Shown: piece after piece, positions 1 through 5,081 of the stretch
Position numbering within the stretch: position 1 is the stretch's first letter
Layout of the letters: every line of letters begins with the position of its first letter
DNA from: Alphaproteobacteria bacterium
GTDB lineage: Bacteria > Pseudomonadota > Alphaproteobacteria > Rickettsiales > UBA6187
DNA: 6,531 bases
NCBI GenBank assembly: GCA_024280585.1
Contig: JAJRPW010000196.1
Location: 1-6,531 of the forward strand
Direction of reading: 5' to 3'
The notes under the pieces: model-generated
Seen by the model: the letters and a program-made list of their open reading frames with translations, nothing else
Databases searched by the model: none
What the model was told of the DNA's origin: nothing
Made by a program: the position numbers and the translations under genes

Positions 1-414
1 AACCGATCGGAACCACCTGTGCGCGAGCGCCTTGAGGCCTATTGGAACGGGGTGCTATTGGTTCCCGAAAGGCAGTTGGTGGTGGGCAGATGGGACAGTA
101 TTATTGCAGCTTCAATACAATTAATCAAGCCGACTCCTAACAACCAGACATCGTCCTTTGCCGGCATTGTTGACCATCATTTTGTGGCGCCTTGGGCAAG
201 AGGCCATGGCCTGGCAAAAGAGCTTTTGAAAACTGCTGAAACAGAAGCAAAAAATTGCAGCTTGACGGTTTTAAAACTAAATGTCCGCGCTAATTTGGAA
301 GGTGCTATAAAATTATATGAGTCTTGCGGATATAAACGCTGGGGAACTCTGGATAAATACGAAAAAATTGATGGTAAAATGTTCGCCGGTCATTTTTATT
401 ACAAAGACTTATAA
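1..414 (+). CDS. GNAT-family N-acetyltransferase, 5' end missing
   Basis: The frame is open from base 1 to the TAA at 412-414, so the gene enters from the left and its true start is outside the window. A GTG at 19 is possible, but nothing marks it as the start. The visible part has the GNAT fold signature: a strand ending in DHHFVAPWARGHGLAKELL, where R-G-H-G-L-A matches the acetyl-CoA pyrophosphate-binding motif A (Q/RxxGxG/A), then LNVRANLEGAIKLYESCGYKRWG, the typical motif B region with the N..A..LYE..GY pattern. About 137 residues are present, close to a full single-domain GNAT of about 150. The family transfers an acetyl group from acetyl-CoA to an amine; the substrate cannot be read from the sequence. 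The stop codon is followed at once by a long inverted repeat, which may end the transcript. The family call is firm, the function open. Confidence 0.87.
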   Translation, partial: NRSEPPVRERLEAYWNGVLLVPERQLVVGRWDSIIAASIQLIKPTPNNQTSSFAGIVDHHFVAPWARGHGLAKELLKTAETEAKNCSLTVLKLNVRANLEGAIKLYESCGYKRWGTLDKYEKIDGKMFAGHFYYKDL

Positions 415-419
415 AGTGC

Positions 420-591
420 AAGTGCAAGTTTTTAGTGCAAGTAGAGCAAGAGTTACCTCATCTAAAATCAGGGCAATCGCATCTAAATATTTTCGACAAA
501 GGCAATTGCAGCTTTTGTAATTAAATTTAATTTAGATGCGATTGCCCTGTATAGTTAATATTTCCTTACTTGCACTAAAAAACTTGCACTT
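420..591. repeat. Long interrupted palindrome between GNAT gene and hisA
   Basis: This 172-base stretch fills most of the gap between the GNAT stop and hisA. The outer arms are 420-443 and 567-591: 24 base pairs with one unpaired A in the A-run at 577-582. The inner arms are 469-488 (CAGGGCAATCGCATCTAAAT) and 530-549, a perfect 20-bp match. Between inner and outer arms lie unpaired segments 444-468 and 550-566. The loop holds a further hairpin, ACAAAGGC (496-503) with GCTTTTGT (511-518), with one G-U pair. The outer arms are built from the octamer AGTGCAAG, at 415-422, 421-428 and 434-441, inverted at 569-576 and 583-590. It could work as a bidirectional terminator or RNA-processing hairpin, or be a non-autonomous palindromic insertion. 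I see no coding frame worth calling in it. Confidence 0.85.
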
Positions 592-616
592 ACACCAAAC
601 TTAACTAGATTGGCTC

Positions 617-622
617 TATAAT
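617..622 (+). promoter_or_regulatory. Candidate -10 box upstream of hisA
   Basis: TATAAT at 617-622 matches the sigma-70 -10 consensus and lies 25 bases before the hisA ATG, just downstream of the palindrome ending at 591. No good -35 box sits at 16-18 bases: the hexamer there is ACCAAA, and the better TTACAC at 590-595 is 21 bases away. Transcription from here would give a very short leader, and hisA also lacks a clear Shine-Dalgarno sequence. Confidence 0.35.
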
Positions 623-647
623 TCTGAATTCAAGCATTGACACTAAT

Positions 648-1370
648 ATGATAATATTCCCGGCAATAGATTTAAAAGATGGCGTTTGTGTCCGCCTGAA
701 AAAGGGTGAGATGGATCAGGCGACAGTTTTTAACGACAGCCCGGCTGATCAGGCCAGACAATTTGCAGATCAAGGGTTTGAATGGATCCATATTGTCGAT
801 CTGAACGGCGCTTTTGAAGGAAAACCGGTAAATATTGATTCTGTAAAACAAATCATCGAGGCAGTTGACCTGCCGCTGCAACTAGGCGGTGGAATCAGAG
901 ACTTTGCTACTATAGAAAACTGGCTTAAAGCAGGAGTTACAAGGGTTATTTTGGGAACTATTGCCCTGCGTAACCCTGAATTTGTGATTGATGCCTGTAA
1001 GAAATTCCCTGGCAAAATAGTTGTTGGCATTGACGGCAAAAATGGCATGGTGGCTGTCGAAGGCTGGGCTGAAACTTCTGATATGGGCGTAATCGAACTT
1101 GCCAAAAAATTTGAGGATGCCGGGGTTTCTGCTATTATTTATACGGATATAAACCGCGACGGCTTATTAGCCGGTGCTGATATTGATGGAACAAAAAAGC
1201 TTGCCAATGCGGTAAATACCCCGGTCATTGCATCGGGAGGGATATCTTCAAATGATGATATTCAGGCTATCAAAAACATTGAGAGTTCCGGCGTTGTTGG
1301 CGTAATAACCGGACGTGCTTTGTATGATGGCAGAATTAACATCAAAGAAGCATTGCAAATAGCAGGGTAG
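648..1370 (+). CDS. hisA: HisA, ProFAR isomerase
   Basis: 1-(5-phosphoribosyl)-5-[(5-phosphoribosylamino)methylideneamino]imidazole-4-carboxamide isomerase (EC 5.3.1.16), the cytoplasmic Amadori-type isomerase that converts ProFAR to PRFAR in histidine synthesis. The 240-residue length is typical. It is a complete (beta/alpha)8 barrel with both catalytic aspartates: D8 in FPAIDLKDG and D129 in VVGIDGKNG. The phosphate-binding segments QLGGGIR (78-84), the TDINRDG loop, PVIASGGIS and the GVITGRALY end are all present, so the enzyme should be active. The start is the ATG that gives the canonical MIIFPAIDL N terminus. No clear Shine-Dalgarno sequence precedes it, which is odd; an upstream TATAAT at 617-622 could give a short leader. 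The next gene starts five bases after the stop, so they are likely co-transcribed. Confidence 0.97.
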   Translation: MIIFPAIDLKDGVCVRLKKGEMDQATVFNDSPADQARQFADQGFEWIHIVDLNGAFEGKPVNIDSVKQIIEAVDLPLQLGGGIRDFATIENWLKAGVTRVILGTIALRNPEFVIDACKKFPGKIVVGIDGKNGMVAVEGWAETSDMGVIELAKKFEDAGVSAIIYTDINRDGLLAGADIDGTKKLANAVNTPVIASGGISSNDDIQAIKNIESSGVVGVITGRALYDGRINIKEALQIAG

Positions 1371-1375
1371 CTATA

Positions 1376-1687
1376 ATGTTAGAAAAGCTAAAAAACCTCT
1401 TTAATATTATTTTATTCTTGATTAGCATTATTATTCTAATCAGCCTGTCTGGCCTTATTTGTTATCATTTTTATGCATGGATAAATGATGGTGAAATGAC
1501 CTTTATACCGCTTATAAACGTCCTGTATCACGGCCTTGGATTTGACCCAACAGTTAAATTGGTGGAAAAAAATATTGGCGGTTTTTACATTTTATATCTA
1601 TATATTTTAAAAATTCCTTTATTTTTCTGGCTACTTATTCTATCTATGCCCGCATATATAAAAATAAAAAACATGCTTGATGAGTAG
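1376..1687 (+). CDS. Small two-helix membrane protein between hisA and hisF
   Basis: I do not recognise this 103-residue protein. It has a short basic N terminus (MLEKLKNLF), a strongly hydrophobic segment at about 9-33 rich in Ile/Leu, a polar stretch at about 35-66 (YAWINDGEMTFIPLINV, then GFDPTVKLVEKN), a second hydrophobic segment at about 68-94 and a charged tail (KIKNMLDE). By the positive-inside rule both ends probably face the cytoplasm, with a loop of about 35 residues outside the inner membrane. It begins five bases after the hisA stop, with AGGG at 1364-1367 as a ribosome-binding site at a spacing of 8, so it is very likely expressed with hisA. It is AT-rich, as expected for Ile/Phe/Leu-rich membrane segments. 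No histidine-pathway role is evident; it may be a passenger. Confidence 0.8.
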   Translation: MLEKLKNLFNIILFLISIIILISLSGLICYHFYAWINDGEMTFIPLINVLYHGLGFDPTVKLVEKNIGGFYILYLYILKIPLFFWLLILSMPAYIKIKNMLDE

Positions 1688-1688
1688 A

Positions 1689-1730
1689 TATGCAGCCGAT
1701 GAACAACGACGCTCAAGAGCAAAAAAACAC
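1689..1730 (+). repeat. Partial (right-half) copy of the palindromic element
   Basis: Starting two bases after the membrane-protein stop, 1689-1715 is identical over 27 bases to 1813-1839, the right part of the full element downstream; it contains GCAGCCGATGAACAACGACG. After that, 1716-1730 (AGAGCAAAAAAACAC) is a shortened, diverged version of the downstream right arm. No left half precedes it. It can pair weakly with the left arm of the full copy: CTCAA (1712-1716) and AAAACAC (1724-1730) against TTGAG (1756-1760) and GTGTTTT (1739-1745), around the loop AGATCATA. It looks like a remnant of tandem duplication followed by deletion. Confidence 0.85.
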
Positions 1731-1736
1731 AGATCA

Positions 1737-1859
1737 TAGTGTTTTCCATTTGTTTTTGAGATAGGCGTTCGAGGTAAATAAAATTATAATGTACAACTTA
1801 GTACATGAATTTTATGCAGCCGATGAACAACGACGCTCAGAAACAAATGGGGAACACTA
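1737..1859 (+). repeat. Palindromic element upstream of hisF (conserved core, private arms)
   Basis: The outer arms 1737-1755 and 1841-1859 pair over 19 positions, two of them G-U in RNA. The stem continues with TGAG/CTCA (1757-1760 with 1836-1839) and CGTT/AACG (1766-1769 with 1829-1832) across a small internal loop. Inside is a second hairpin: ATAAAATT (1778-1785) with AATTTTAT (1808-1815), then ATGTAC (1789-1794) with GTACAT (1801-1806), loop AACTTA. The core (1762-1796 and 1820-1835) recurs at 4999-5054, but the arms do not. The right arm contains GGGGA (1849-1853), the likely hisF ribosome-binding site, and ends two bases before the hisF ATG. It may be a small non-autonomous mobile element; an effect on hisF translation is inferred. 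Confidence 0.88.
1849..1853 (+). promoter_or_regulatory. hisF ribosome-binding site, inside a hairpin arm
   Basis: GGGGA lies 8 bases before the ATG at 1862 and is the only purine-rich candidate near the conserved hisF start. It supports starting at 1862 rather than at the upstream in-frame ATGs at 1805, 1814 and 1823, which lie inside repeat sequence. It falls in the right arm of the palindromic element and can pair with TTTTCC at 1742-1747, partly through G-U pairs. Confidence 0.6.
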
Positions 1860-1861
1860 AA

Positions 1862-2620
1862 ATGCTTAAGACTAGAATTATTCCATGCCTTGATGTAGCG
1901 GGTGGCCGTGTTGTCAAGGGAGTTAACTTTGTTGATTTGATTGATGCTGGTGACCCTGTTGCCCAGGCGAAAATATATGACCAGCAGGGAGCTGATGAGC
2001 TTTGCTTTTTGGATATAACTGCATCTTCAGATAATCGAGCCACTTTATATGATGTAGTTACAAATGTTGCCGAACATTGCTTTATGCCGCTAACTGTCGG
2101 CGGCGGCGTTAGGAAAGTCGATGATGTAAGAACACTGCTTTTATCTGGCGCGGATAAGGTTGCAATCAACAGTGCCGCCATATCAAATCCTGATTTTGTT
2201 ACGCAAGCAGCCAATAAATTCGGCGCACAGTGCATTGTTGTTGCCATTGATGCCAAAGCAACGGCTCCCGGTAAATATGAAATATTCACCCATGGCGGAC
2301 GAAATAGCACGGGAATTGATGCTATCGAATGGGCAAAAAAAATGGCGGCAAATGGCGCCGGCGAGATTTTACTTACCTCAATGGATCGAGACGGAACCAA
2401 AGCGGGCTTTGATAATGAGCTTACAAGCGCTATAGCCGATAGCGTGGACATCCCGGTTATTGCTTCCGGCGGTGTTGGTAAATTGGATGATTTCGTTGAC
2501 GGTGTTAATAAAGGTCATGCATCAGCGCTACTTGCTGCTTCCATATTTCATTTTGGCGAGTATACTGTTGGTGAAGTTAAAGAACATATGCATAAAAATA
2601 ATATTCCAGTGAGGTTATAA
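1862..2620 (+). CDS. hisF: HisF, imidazole glycerol phosphate synthase cyclase subunit
   Basis: The cyclase subunit of IGP synthase. With the glutaminase HisH, which is not in this window, it converts PRFAR plus ammonia to imidazole-glycerol phosphate and AICAR. From the ATG at 1862 the product is 252 residues, the usual size, and begins with the family's MLKTRIIPCLDV. Both catalytic aspartates are present: D11 in PCLDVAGGRVVKG and D130 in VVAIDAKA. Other landmarks are DELCFLDITAS, LTVGGGVR, FTHGGR...TGIDA, LLTSMDRDGTK, PVIASGGVG and the SIFHFGEYTVGEVKEHM...PVRL end. The frame is open 19 codons further upstream to 1805, but that extension is encoded by the repeat's right half and is not part of the family. 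The stop overlaps the hisE start by one base (TAATG). The call is secure; only use of the start at 1862 is inferred. Confidence 0.97.
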   Translation: MLKTRIIPCLDVAGGRVVKGVNFVDLIDAGDPVAQAKIYDQQGADELCFLDITASSDNRATLYDVVTNVAEHCFMPLTVGGGVRKVDDVRTLLLSGADKVAINSAAISNPDFVTQAANKFGAQCIVVAIDAKATAPGKYEIFTHGGRNSTGIDAIEWAKKMAANGAGEILLTSMDRDGTKAGFDNELTSAIADSVDIPVIASGGVGKLDDFVDGVNKGHASALLAASIFHFGEYTVGEVKEHMHKNNIPVRL

Positions 2621-2943
2621 TGGCAAATATAGAATTAATGGACGAGTTATACGAGATTATAGTTTCCAGAAAAAAAGATGACCCAAAAAAATCTTATGTG
2701 GCGAAATTATTTAGAAAAGGCCGGGGACATATCGCTAAAAAATTTGGTGAAGAGGCTGTCGAAACGGTTATTGAAGCCGTTCGTGACGAAAAAAGGCTGG
2801 CCACAGAAGAAAGTGCCGACACCTTGTTCCATTTGCTGGTTTTATGGGCGGATATGGGCATTAAACCCTCTGATGTCATGGATGAGCTGGAAAAACGCAA
2901 AGGAATTTCCGGCATAGAAGAGAAAAAATCAAGGAAGGATTAA
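2620..2943 (+). CDS. hisE: HisE, phosphoribosyl-ATP pyrophosphohydrolase
   Basis: PR-ATP pyrophosphatase (EC 3.6.1.31), which removes pyrophosphate from phosphoribosyl-ATP to give phosphoribosyl-AMP in the second step of histidine synthesis. It is a stand-alone 107-residue all-helical protein of the MazG-like NTP-pyrophosphatase superfamily, not fused to HisI. The Mg-binding signature is clear: E45xxE48 in KFGEEAVETVIEA, followed by E64xxD67 in ATEESADTLFHLLVLW. The N-terminal RKKDDPKKSYVAKLFRKGRGHIAKK-type segment at about 17-41 is also typical. Translation starts at the ATG overlapping the hisF stop, with GAGG at 2611-2614. The next gene overlaps its stop in the same way, indicating a tightly coupled hisF-hisE-HIT unit. 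The charged C-terminal tail (EEKKSRKD) is not conserved in the family. Confidence 0.95.
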   Translation: MANIELMDELYEIIVSRKKDDPKKSYVAKLFRKGRGHIAKKFGEEAVETVIEAVRDEKRLATEESADTLFHLLVLWADMGIKPSDVMDELEKRKGISGIEEKKSRKD

Positions 2944-3290
2944 TGTACGACAACAACAATATTTTTGCCAAAATAATAAGTGGAGAAATTCCTTGCAAAG
3001 AAGTTTATCAGGACGAAAAAATCCTGGCTTTTGAGGATGTTGCACCGGCAGCTCCCACCCATGTTCTGGTTGTGCCTAAGGGTGAATATATTTCCTTTGA
3101 TGATTTCATGCAAAATGCCAACGCGGAACAAATCGCTGGTTTTTTTGCCAAAACCCGGCAAATAGCCAGTGATTTAGGGCTTGTCGCAGATGGTTATAGA
3201 ATAGTCATGAATCACGGCAAAAACGGTAATCAAACCGTGCCACACTTCCATGTGCATATATTAGGCGGCAAACAGCTCGGCGGGTTGTAA
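2943..3290 (+). CDS. HIT-family nucleotide hydrolase (HinT-like)
   Basis: A 115-residue histidine-triad protein of the HINT branch. The signature is PHFHVHILGG at the C terminus, matching HxHxHxx with H101, H103 and H105; H103 should be the nucleophile that forms the nucleotidyl intermediate. Upstream are the expected NIFAKIISGEIPCKEVYQDE, AFEDVAPAAPTHVLVVPK and NHGKNGNQTVPHFH segments. Family members hydrolyse phosphoramidates and acyl-adenylates of AMP/GMP in the cytoplasm; the natural substrate here is unknown. The start ATG overlaps the hisE stop by one base, with AAGGA-type sequence at 2931-2939 as ribosome-binding site. Placement of a HIT gene directly after hisE is a recurring arrangement in Alphaproteobacteria. 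The gene ends convergently with the lipoprotein array, with a 45-base gap. Confidence 0.94.
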   Translation: MYDNNNIFAKIISGEIPCKEVYQDEKILAFEDVAPAAPTHVLVVPKGEYISFDDFMQNANAEQIAGFFAKTRQIASDLGLVADGYRIVMNHGKNGNQTVPHFHVHILGGKQLGGL

Positions 3291-3335
3291 GCTTATAGGA
3301 TTTTAAAGTCGGGGTTTCGATCATTTTCCTTTCTG
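3291..3335. other. Convergent intergenic gap with no visible terminator
   Basis: This 45-base gap separates the HIT stop from the stop of the last lipoprotein gene. I searched both strands for a GC-rich hairpin followed by a T-run and saw none; there is only a short TTTTAAA (3301-3307) and a GGGG (3311-3314). The two convergent transcripts may therefore read into each other or end by Rho. Confidence 0.5.
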
Positions 3336-3947
3336 TCATTGCCGGTCTATTGTCGAACCGCCAAAGAAAGGCGTATCTTTACCAAAATCCCAGTTCAAAC
3401 CACCACCGCCTATGCCGTTCATAAGCTGTTCGCCGCTAAAATCGATAACTCCGCCCATACCATAAGTCTGGGAACCGTTACCACCGATCGGCCCTATATT
3501 TCCTAAAGGCGTTAGCATATTACCGCCAAGCCCGTTCAAATTAAAAGCACCGGTTGAAAACACACCTTCGGCTCCCATAAAACTGGTCATAAATCCACTT
3601 TTGCTATTTTGCAGATTCATCCGCTGATCGCCTTGGCGCAGCGTGCCATAAACATAATGCCGGCAGAATGTATACGTATCCTTCCAGGCCTTATAGTATG
3701 TCGGGTCTTTACGAAGATTCTTATCCTGCTTGAAGGAGTAAAAAGTTTTGTACATAGTATTGGTCATGCTGGACATACCGCTTTCGCAGCCATCTTTCCA
3801 GCCAACTTTATATTTATTCGGCGCATCATCTGGCATTTGCTTTAGCAGCCAGGACATAGGTTTAACCGCATCCGGCGCATTATAACAGCCGGATAACCCT
3901 AATAATAATATTATAATCAATATATTTCGTAACATTTTTAATCTCAT
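3336..3947 (-). CDS. Lipoprotein of the tandem family, with Gly-rich tail (fifth in transcription order)
   Basis: Not a family I can name. The 203-residue product has a lipoprotein signal (MRLKMLRNILIIILLLGLSGC, split by length only: lipobox LSGC, lipidated C21). It then has the repeat-family domain at about 44-100: YKVGWKDGC (C54), FYSFKQD (69-75), YYKAWKDTYTFC (C95). Unlike its paralogues it has a tail of about 100 residues (105-203) rich in Gly, Asn and Phe, for example NGLGGNMLTP, IGGNGSQTYGMGG and GIGGGGLNW, with a low-complexity, probably extended character. The start abuts the previous gene's stop (TAGATG), implying translational coupling; a second in-frame ATG five codons in, with GATGAG before it, is also possible. 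The residue after the lipid Cys is Tyr, so outer-membrane sorting is expected under the E. coli +2 rule. Function is unknown. Confidence 0.87.
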   Translation of the reverse strand: MRLKMLRNILIIILLLGLSGCYNAPDAVKPMSWLLKQMPDDAPNKYKVGWKDGCESGMSSMTNTMYKTFYSFKQDKNLRKDPTYYKAWKDTYTFCRHYVYGTLRQGDQRMNLQNSKSGFMTSFMGAEGVFSTGAFNLNGLGGNMLTPLGNIGPIGGNGSQTYGMGGVIDFSGEQLMNGIGGGGLNWDFGKDTPFFGGSTIDRQ

Positions 3948-4319
3948 CTAATCATTCGGACATAAAACACATATATTTTTAGTTTCTCTATTTTGGTCAA
4001 TAGAATCCCAAACAAAGCGGAAAGCGTATTGCCTGCAATATGTATATGAATCCTTCCAGGCTTTATAATAGCGCGCATTATTTATCATATATGCGTCCTG
4101 TTTGAATTTATAAAAACTCTTGTAATAACCGGGAACCATCGTTGAAAGTCCGGTGTCGCAACCATCATTCCAGCCAGCTAGATAATCAGGATGAGCATTT
4201 TTACCAGGCCCGGTCATACCAAATGGCCGTGGCGCAACCTTATTTTTAGCACTAAAAATCTGCCCGGCACAACCCGATATAAAAACCAACAAAACTAATA
4301 ATGCGCCAATCTTCTTCAT
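3948..4319 (-). CDS. Lipoprotein of the tandem family with C-terminal CxxC (fourth)
   Basis: A 123-residue paralogue of its neighbours. The signal peptide MKKIGALLVLLVFISGC gives lipobox ISGC and lipidated C17. The shared domain follows: YLAGWNDGC (C54), YYKSFYKFKQD (65-75) and YYKAWKDSYTYC (C95). These are the same residue numbers as in the downstream gene, and the two also share nucleotide stretches (TCCTTCCAGG near 4051 and 3680 on the + strand), suggesting a fairly recent duplication. The C terminus is short and ends KNICVLCPND, with an extra CxxC pair (CVLC) not seen in the other four. The start ATG directly follows the upstream stop (TAAATG) with no clear ribosome-binding site, so translation probably depends on coupling. 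Predicted location is the periplasmic face of a membrane. Function is unknown. Confidence 0.88.
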   Translation of the reverse strand: MKKIGALLVLLVFISGCAGQIFSAKNKVAPRPFGMTGPGKNAHPDYLAGWNDGCDTGLSTMVPGYYKSFYKFKQDAYMINNARYYKAWKDSYTYCRQYAFRFVWDSIDQNRETKNICVLCPND

Positions 4320-4628
4320 TTATAAAATATCCCGTCTTAGATATTGAAACACATATCTTTGGCAATATGTATAAGCTGATTTCCAGCCGGTATAATAAAC
4401 CGGATCTTTTGCTAATTCATAATCCTGTTTAAACTTATAAAAATGTCTTTGCAGGCGGTTTGATGTAGCAGATATACCGGTTTCGCAACCATCCCGCCAG
4501 CCTTTGCGGAAATTAGTTGGCCCTTCCGGCCCTTGCGTTAACATTTCCTGCATCCATGGCGCACCAACCCGCGGCTTGGCACTGCACGCGCTTAGAAAAA
4601 TTACCAGTAATAATATCACTATTTTCAT
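4320..4628 (-). CDS. Lipoprotein of the tandem family (third)
   Basis: A 102-residue paralogue. I start it at the ATG at 4628, not at the ATG ten codons upstream at 4658. The later start gives a clean lipoprotein signal (MKIVILLLVIFLSAC, lipobox LSAC, C15), has TGGAGA just upstream (4638-4633), and lies just past the preceding gene's stop instead of overlapping it. The shared domain reads FRKGWRDGC (C48), FYKFKQD and YYTGWKSAYTYC (C89). After the second cysteine only QRYVFQYLRRDIL remains, so this is nearly the minimal domain. The aspartate in W-K-D of its paralogues is serine here (GWKSAY). The stop abuts the next gene's start. It is probably a secreted lipoprotein with a disulfide between C48 and C89; this is inference. 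Function is unknown. Confidence 0.87.
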   Translation of the reverse strand: MKIVILLLVIFLSACSAKPRVGAPWMQEMLTQGPEGPTNFRKGWRDGCETGISATSNRLQRHFYKFKQDYELAKDPVYYTGWKSAYTYCQRYVFQYLRRDIL

Positions 4629-4629
4629 A

Positions 4630-4956
4630 TTATCTCCAATTCCCCCAACCATGTTCATCAGCCATCATTCCCCAAAGAGCGCAATATGAATATGCATCTT
4701 TCCATATTTGATAATATTCCCTTTCTTGCGCCAGTTCAGGATCTTGTTTCCAACTCCAAAACTGTTTGTTAAAACTATTAGCATAGCCTGAAAAACCGCT
4801 TTCACAGCCATCAGAAAAACCTTGCTGATATTTAGGCGGTCCCGGCGGCGGAGTCATATCGAACCCGGAAGGTTTGCCCCAGCCCGGCTTAAAATGCATT
4901 TCAGTGCAAGCTGACATTAAAACCCCTATTAATATTAATAAAATTATTCTACTCAT
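4630..4956 (-). CDS. Lipoprotein of the tandem family (second)
   Basis: A 108-residue paralogue. The ATG at 4956, with TTGGAG at 4965-4960 just upstream, gives the signal MSRIILLILIGVLMSAC (C17; Met at the lipobox -3 position is less usual). A TTG three codons earlier is in frame, but its bases form part of the ribosome-binding site. After a Pro/Gly-rich linker (TPPPGPPKYQ) comes the shared domain: YQQGFSDGC (C51), FWSWKQD and YYQIWKDAYSYC (C92), then a short tail ending HGWGNWR. One base separates its stop from the next gene's start codon. Upstream it is separated from the first gene of the array by the palindromic element at 4971-5081. Function is unknown. Confidence 0.87.
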   Translation of the reverse strand: MSRIILLILIGVLMSACTEMHFKPGWGKPSGFDMTPPPGPPKYQQGFSDGCESGFSGYANSFNKQFWSWKQDPELAQEREYYQIWKDAYSYCALWGMMADEHGWGNWR

Positions 4957-4970
4957 AATCTCCAACTTTC

Positions 4971-5081
4971 TTTTAACACTTCTTATTTATTTTCGTACTA
5001 GGCGTTCAAGGCGAATAAAATTCTAGTGTACAAATAGACCGATGAACAACGACGTACGAGAATAAATAAGAAGTGTTAAAA
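4971..5081. repeat. Palindromic element inside the lipoprotein array (second copy of the core)
   Basis: The outer arms 4971-4998 and 5054-5081 pair over 28 bp with a single G-U (4992/5060); CGTT (5003-5006) and AACG (5048-5051) continue the stem across an internal loop. The core 4999-5033 matches 1762-1796 of the hisF copy at 30 of 35 positions, and 5039-5054 (CCGATGAACAACGACG) matches 1820-1835 at all 16. Between these blocks this copy has 5 bases where the hisF copy has 23, so half of the inner hairpin is gone. The arm sequences of the two copies are unrelated. It exactly fills the space from the first lipoprotein gene's stop to just before the second gene's ribosome-binding site. In RNA the long stem could be an RNase III target or attenuator. 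Confidence 0.9.

Noticed and set aside
317..520. 67-codon + strand frame running from the GNAT gene into the palindrome
   Set aside because: It overlaps the real GNAT frame and ends inside repeat arms; nothing supports translation.
415..591. CRISPR-like array from repeated AGTGCAAG
   Set aside because: Repeats are only 8 bases, partly overlapping and inverted between arms, with no regular spacers and no cas genes in the window.
637..642. Perfect TTGACA as a -35 box before hisA
   Set aside because: A -10 box at the right spacing would fall inside the hisA coding sequence, so it cannot drive hisA from its first codon; likely chance.
770..1105. 111-codon open frame on the - strand within hisA
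   Set aside because: It is a shadow of hisA, with no ribosome-binding site and no recognisable protein features.
1785..1790. TATAAT inside the hisF-upstream element as a hisF promoter
   Set aside because: It is part of the AT-rich inner hairpin and has no -35 box at suitable spacing; the second copy has TCTAGT at this position.
1837..2451. Long open frame (204 codons) on the - strand across hisF
   Set aside because: It is antisense to a clear HisF, has no family features, and its Ser/Thr/Pro-rich composition is typical of the complement of a coding frame.
4630..4658. Upstream ATG (4658) as the start of the third lipoprotein
   Set aside because: It would overlap the preceding gene by 29 bases and put polar residues before the signal peptide, while the ATG at 4628 has a good ribosome-binding site.
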